A stretch of DNA of 64,000 bases, taken from assembly GCF_000801105.2 (NCBI RefSeq), contig NC_079515.1, positions 24,823,407 through 24,887,406 of the forward strand, in the 5' to 3' direction. Shown here piece after piece: positions 60,679 through 64,000 of this stretch (positions are counted from its first letter, which is position 1; every line of letters begins with the position of its first letter). Under the pieces are notes generated by a model. That model ran no database searches. It saw only the letters and a list, made by a program, of their open reading frames with translations, and was not told the origin of the DNA. Position numbers and translations under genes: made by a program. Source of the DNA: Raphanus sativus. Taxonomy: Eukaryota; Streptophyta; Magnoliopsida; Brassicales; Brassicaceae.

Positions 60679-62231
60679 TTACAAGTCCTTCAACGGGAAC
60701 CCTTCTTCAATTCCTCTCTCCATTATCGTTCTCTACACCCAAACATAACAACAATACATTCAGTTAAGTACACATGGATTCATTCCAAAAAGTGTACAGT
60801 CAATTTCTATCTTTGATTAGCTCCAAGGCAACAATGATGTAAGAGTAGTAAGAATACCTGGATTAACTCAGTGATCATTCCAGGTCCTTCCTTAAACCTT
60901 TTCTCCTTCCATTCAATCTCCTCTGGTTTGCTACGAGCCAATGCCTTCAATGAACCAACCGGTACTTTAATCGTCCCAACGTGCTGCACAATCCTCAGAC
61001 TACCTGCGCACAAAAGAGTTCTTATGATATTTAAAACATACATCATCTTACCTCAACAACAATAAGTAAGTGAACTGTTCAGAATATATCATAATGGTTA
61101 TAGAAAGATATACTTGTAACGAAGGCTTCTTCCCAAAGCTCACGCTCAGACCACGAAGGTGCTCTCTCGCAGTATGGTATCCCTTTGCTTAAACACACTC
61201 TGACAAGAATTTAGCGAAAAACTTTTACTCATTGATCATGAACAGACCGTAAAGATGTTCAACATTTTTCTTTCTTACTCGATGACAACCTCTCTTATAA
61301 CTCCTGGGAGCACACCATCAGTTACAGGTGCAGTCTGCACTTCAAACCCGCCCAAACTCCCACCGTAGAGACTGCCAGATGATGACTTCTACAATGAGAT
61401 CCAAACATCAAATCATAGGTGCCCTTGAACAAAACACTAAGAAGAAACTCAAAAAGCTTTTCTCTGTACCCTGCGGCAAACCACGAAGAAGTTTGTGACG
61501 CAACCCTCAAGCAAATGATCACCATCATTCGACAAAAGAAGCTCAGTAGTCGAAAGAGGTCTAAACTTCTCAAGAGGCTTCCTCAGCCTACCTAAACCAC
61601 AAACCACAAGCTTAATCCCTGAAACTAAGCTATCAACAATCCTTGAATGAGCAGAGAGCCAGAGAGAGAGAGCACAATACCTTACCCAGTCTGAGTACTT
61701 AGCAGCAGCAACATCTCTTCCACGACCAACCAAAGCCAAACTCGCAGCCCTTTCACCAACACCTAACGAGTACCCACCTATATGCAACCACACATCTAGA
61801 CAATCCACAACCTTCTCATCGTCTAACCTACTCAACTTCTCCTCGTCACCAGTAACAAGAACCGTCACAGCTAACTCTTCTCCACAAAGTCTCCCCCTTT
61901 CCTTGGATACAACGGATCTCATAGCCTCGCTCATAGACCCATTCACTAGATCGTAAATACTCGACTCACGAACCGAACGATTCATCATCAAAAACCGCGA
62001 CGATGATGACGACGACGACACCGAGCTGAACAAAAGATCGGGCTTTGAATCCAAAAGGATACGAATGGAGCTGGAGAGTCTCTTCATGTGTCTCTCCCAG
62101 AACAAGAATCTAGTGCCACTTTCTATCGTTCTCGTCGTTGTATAAGCCCCGGGGAGAGACTGAAGGAAAGTAGCGACGGGAGGAGCCTCCAGAACGACGC
62201 CGTTGTGGTAGAGAAACCTGCAATTCGACAT
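60679..62231 (-). CDS. Class-IV PLP-dependent aminotransferase/lyase-like protein
   Basis: Fold-type IV pyridoxal-phosphate enzyme (D-amino-acid aminotransferase-like, At3g54970 position). The family includes branched-chain aminotransferases and 4-amino-4-deoxychorismate lyase; the substrate of this member is unknown to me. Six exons: 62231-61681, 61587-61470, 61388-61279, 61199-61114, 61003-60858 and 60732-60679, for 354 residues. The probable Schiff-base lysine is Lys178 in AAAKYSDWV. RTIESGTRFLFWERHM is the N-terminal signature, and LLSNDGDHLLEGCVTNFFVV holds the E-G-x-x-x-N cofactor-site motif. No targeting peptide is obvious, so it may be cytosolic. Intron 1 needs the acceptor tttaggtag|G; using the earlier tttag gives a stop. 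It is divergent to the PPR gene. Confidence 0.88.
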
Positions 62232-62448
62232 TTCACCTTCTCTCTTGTGTCAAATGAAGCACATCTCTTTAACTAGATATATAAAAAATAATTTAAAAAT
62301 GGAAAAGCCCAAAACGACGTCGTGTGAGGCTTCATTAGATTTAGACTAGGGTTTAAGCCGTTTCGTTCTTCTCCGATCATCTTCTTCTTCTTCCTCTTGC
62401 TCAGTATAAGCTGAGATAACACAAAAAGAGGTGAAAGGAAGAAAAAAA
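62232..62448. promoter_or_regulatory. Shared 217-bp divergent promoter
   Basis: The starts of the PLP enzyme (minus) and the PPR gene (plus) are only 217 bp apart, so both promoters and leaders must lie here. It has an AT-rich stretch (tatataaaaaataatt) near 62277 and an aaaacgacgtcgt motif (ACGT palindrome) near 62311. Joint regulation is possible but not shown. Confidence 0.5.
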
Positions 62449-64000
62449 ATGAGATCTTTATTAGCTTTCAGAAAAGTCCGACCACCGTTTCTTCTTCTTC
62501 GTTGCTTGATATACAACAAACCCTTTTGCTCACAGTCTCGCTTTCCTCCCTTAGAATCTGACAATCCAAGCCCACTAGCTAACGGATCCGCTCCCGACGA
62601 CAATCTACTCTCCTCCTTAGTAGCGAATCTCTCGACTACAAAGTCCGAACATCAAGACGAGGCGCGTGTAATCGACGCGCTTCTGGACCGGAGGAACGAC
62701 CCGGAATCAGCTCTCCGGTTCTACAACTGGGCTAGACCGTCGACGTGGCGCGGCGGGAGCTTCGAAGCTAGCGACTCCTCCGCCTTCTGGTTACTCGTTC
62801 ACATTCTCGTTAGTTCTCCCGAGAGCCACGGACGCGCACGTGACTTGCTCCAGCGGCACGTGTCCTCGAGCAGTCCAACGGCAACGCCGAGAGTGTTGGT
62901 TAGTAGTTTAGTAGAATCGGCCAAGTCGTTTGGGTTCGAAGTAAAGTCGCTTCCTTTTAGTTACTTGTTGAATGCTTATTCCAAAGAGAGACGGACTGAT
63001 TGTGCTGTGGAGTGTATCGAACTAATGATAGAGCTAGGTTTGGCTCCTTATGTTAGATATATGAACAGTACTTTAAGTGCTTTAGTGAGAAGGAACTCGA
63101 TAAGCGAAGCTAAGGAGCTGTATGGTAAGATGGTTGCTACTGGTCTTGTAGCCGGTGATAAAGCCACTGCTCATTTACTGATGCGAGCTAGTTTGAGAGA
63201 GGAGAAACCCGAGGAGGCTTTGGAGGTTTTTAAGGAAGCTATCGAGAGAGGAGCGGAGCCTGACGGTTTGCTTTACAGTCTCGCGATTCAAGCTTGCTGC
63301 AAGACGTTGAATTTGGGTTTGGCGTTTGGTTTGTTGAGAGAGATGAAAGAGAAGAAGTTTTGTGTCTCGCAGGAGACGTATACTTCTGTGATTGTGGCTT
63401 TGGTGAAGCAAGATAAGGTGGAGGAGGCGTTTAGGTTGAAGGATGAGATGGTGAGCGATGGGATACGTATGAATGTGATCGCAGCGACGAGTCTGATCAA
63501 GGGACATTGCAAGAACGGGGACTTGGGTGGTGCGTTGGATATGTTTCGTGAGATGGAGAAAGAAGGGCCGTCTCCGAACCGTGTCACGTTTTCGGTTTTG
63601 ATAGAGTGGTTTAGTAAGAACGGGGACATGGAGAAGGTGCTCGAGTTTTACAAGAAGATGGAAGCTTTGGGTATAACTCCTTCAGGGTTTCAAGTCCACT
63701 CGGTGCTCCAAGTGTGTTTGAAAGGTAAGAGACCGGAACAGGGACTGAGACTCTTTGAAGAGTACTTTGAAACCGGTGTTTCAAACATCTTCATATGTAA
63801 CAGTATGTTGTCCTGGCTATGCAAGCAAGGTAAGATAGAGGAGGCCAAAGACTTGTTGAGGAAGATGGAGAGTAGAGGTCTTGGACCTAATGTAGTTTCT
63901 TACAACAACGTGATGCTTGCCCTCTGCAGAAAGAAAAAGATAGACTTGGCTCTCACTGTCTTTTCAGAAATGCTGGAGAAGGATATAAAGCCTAACGACT
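62449..64000 (+). CDS. Pentatricopeptide repeat protein, 5' part (partial)
   Basis: P-class PPR protein at the At3g54980 position, open from the ATG at 62449 to the window end (517 codons seen; the Arabidopsis protein is about 850). It has no intron so far. The basic, Arg/Ser-containing N-terminus (MRSLLAFRKVRPPFLLLRCL) looks like a mitochondrial presequence. From about residue 180 typical 35-residue repeats follow, for example LLNAYSKERRTDCAVECIEL, TYTSVIVALVKQDKVEEAFR, SLIKGHCKNGDLGGALDMFR, VTFSVLIEWFSKNGDMEKVL and SYNNVMLALCRKKKIDLALT. PPR proteins bind single-stranded organelle RNA, one base per repeat, to edit, splice or stabilise it. The RNA target cannot be told here. Confidence 0.93.
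   Translation, partial: MRSLLAFRKVRPPFLLLRCLIYNKPFCSQSRFPPLESDNPSPLANGSAPDDNLLSSLVANLSTTKSEHQDEARVIDALLDRRNDPESALRFYNWARPSTWRGGSFEASDSSAFWLLVHILVSSPESHGRARDLLQRHVSSSSPTATPRVLVSSLVESAKSFGFEVKSLPFSYLLNAYSKERRTDCAVECIELMIELGLAPYVRYMNSTLSALVRRNSISEAKELYGKMVATGLVAGDKATAHLLMRASLREEKPEEALEVFKEAIERGAEPDGLLYSLAIQACCKTLNLGLAFGLLREMKEKKFCVSQETYTSVIVALVKQDKVEEAFRLKDEMVSDGIRMNVIAATSLIKGHCKNGDLGGALDMFREMEKEGPSPNRVTFSVLIEWFSKNGDMEKVLEFYKKMEALGITPSGFQVHSVLQVCLKGKRPEQGLRLFEEYFETGVSNIFICNSMLSWLCKQGKIEEAKDLLRKMESRGLGPNVVSYNNVMLALCRKKKIDLALTVFSEMLEKDIKPND

Overview
This is nuclear DNA from a crucifer, most likely Brassica or a close relative such as Raphanus. Ten recognisable protein genes follow the order I recall for Arabidopsis thaliana chromosome 3, At3g54870 to At3g54980: ARK1 kinesin, (At3g54880 slot), LHCA1, chloroplast monothiol glutaredoxin GRXS14, F-box/LRR/FBD (At3g54910-like), PMR6 pectate lyase-like, PP2A B'epsilon, a papain-type protease, patatin-related pPLAIII, PDIL1-3, a class-IV PLP enzyme and a PPR protein. 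The locus assignments come from protein recognition and order, not from a search. Introns are short with GT..AG borders, and the long AT-rich spacers are full of transposons, as expected for Brassica rather than Arabidopsis.

Layout. 1-8.3 kb: the ARK1 3' end (+), a possible small unknown gene, a 5'-truncated LINE with target-site duplications (TSDs), LHCA1 (-) and GRXS14 (-). 8.9-10.6 kb: a non-autonomous CACTA element. 11.4-28.1 kb: a decaying tandem array of four F-box/LRR/FBD copies on the minus strand. Copy A is frameshifted, copy B is split by a 980-bp hAT-type element, copy C has lost its 5' half and is capped by a solo LTR, and copy D looks intact. Between copies A and B lie a probable C/D-box snoRNA cluster with its own site II/telo-box/TATA promoter (13.1-13.9 kb), an inverted, internally deleted relic of ARK1 (14.0-14.4 kb) and Helitron-like debris. 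29.2-35.15 kb: a full-length LINE with 15-bp TSDs. 35.45-38.48 kb: a Helitron-like block carrying a dead RPA1-like gene, inserted in the PMR6 upstream region. A second partial copy of that upstream region lies at 25.5-26.1 kb.

38.9-64 kb is gene-rich: PMR6 (+), PP2A B'epsilon (-), papain-like protease (+), pPLAIII (-), PDIL1-3 (-), PLP enzyme (-) and a PPR gene (+) running off the end. MITEs (Stowaway, Tourist and hAT types) lie in introns and spacers. The PLP and PPR genes are divergent and share a 217-bp spacer.

The genes are not one pathway. Three act in plastids or in a pectin/defence setting (LHCA1, GRXS14, PMR6), two enter the secretory route (papain, PDIL1-3), and the rest act in signalling, lipid metabolism, amino-acid metabolism or organelle RNA. 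No wholly new system is evident. The most notable signals are the snoRNA cluster, the frame-restoring hAT insertion in an F-box gene, an apparent one-base frameshift just before the PMR6 GPI-anchor tail, the ARK1 relic, and the unusual 578-codon first ORF of the LINE.
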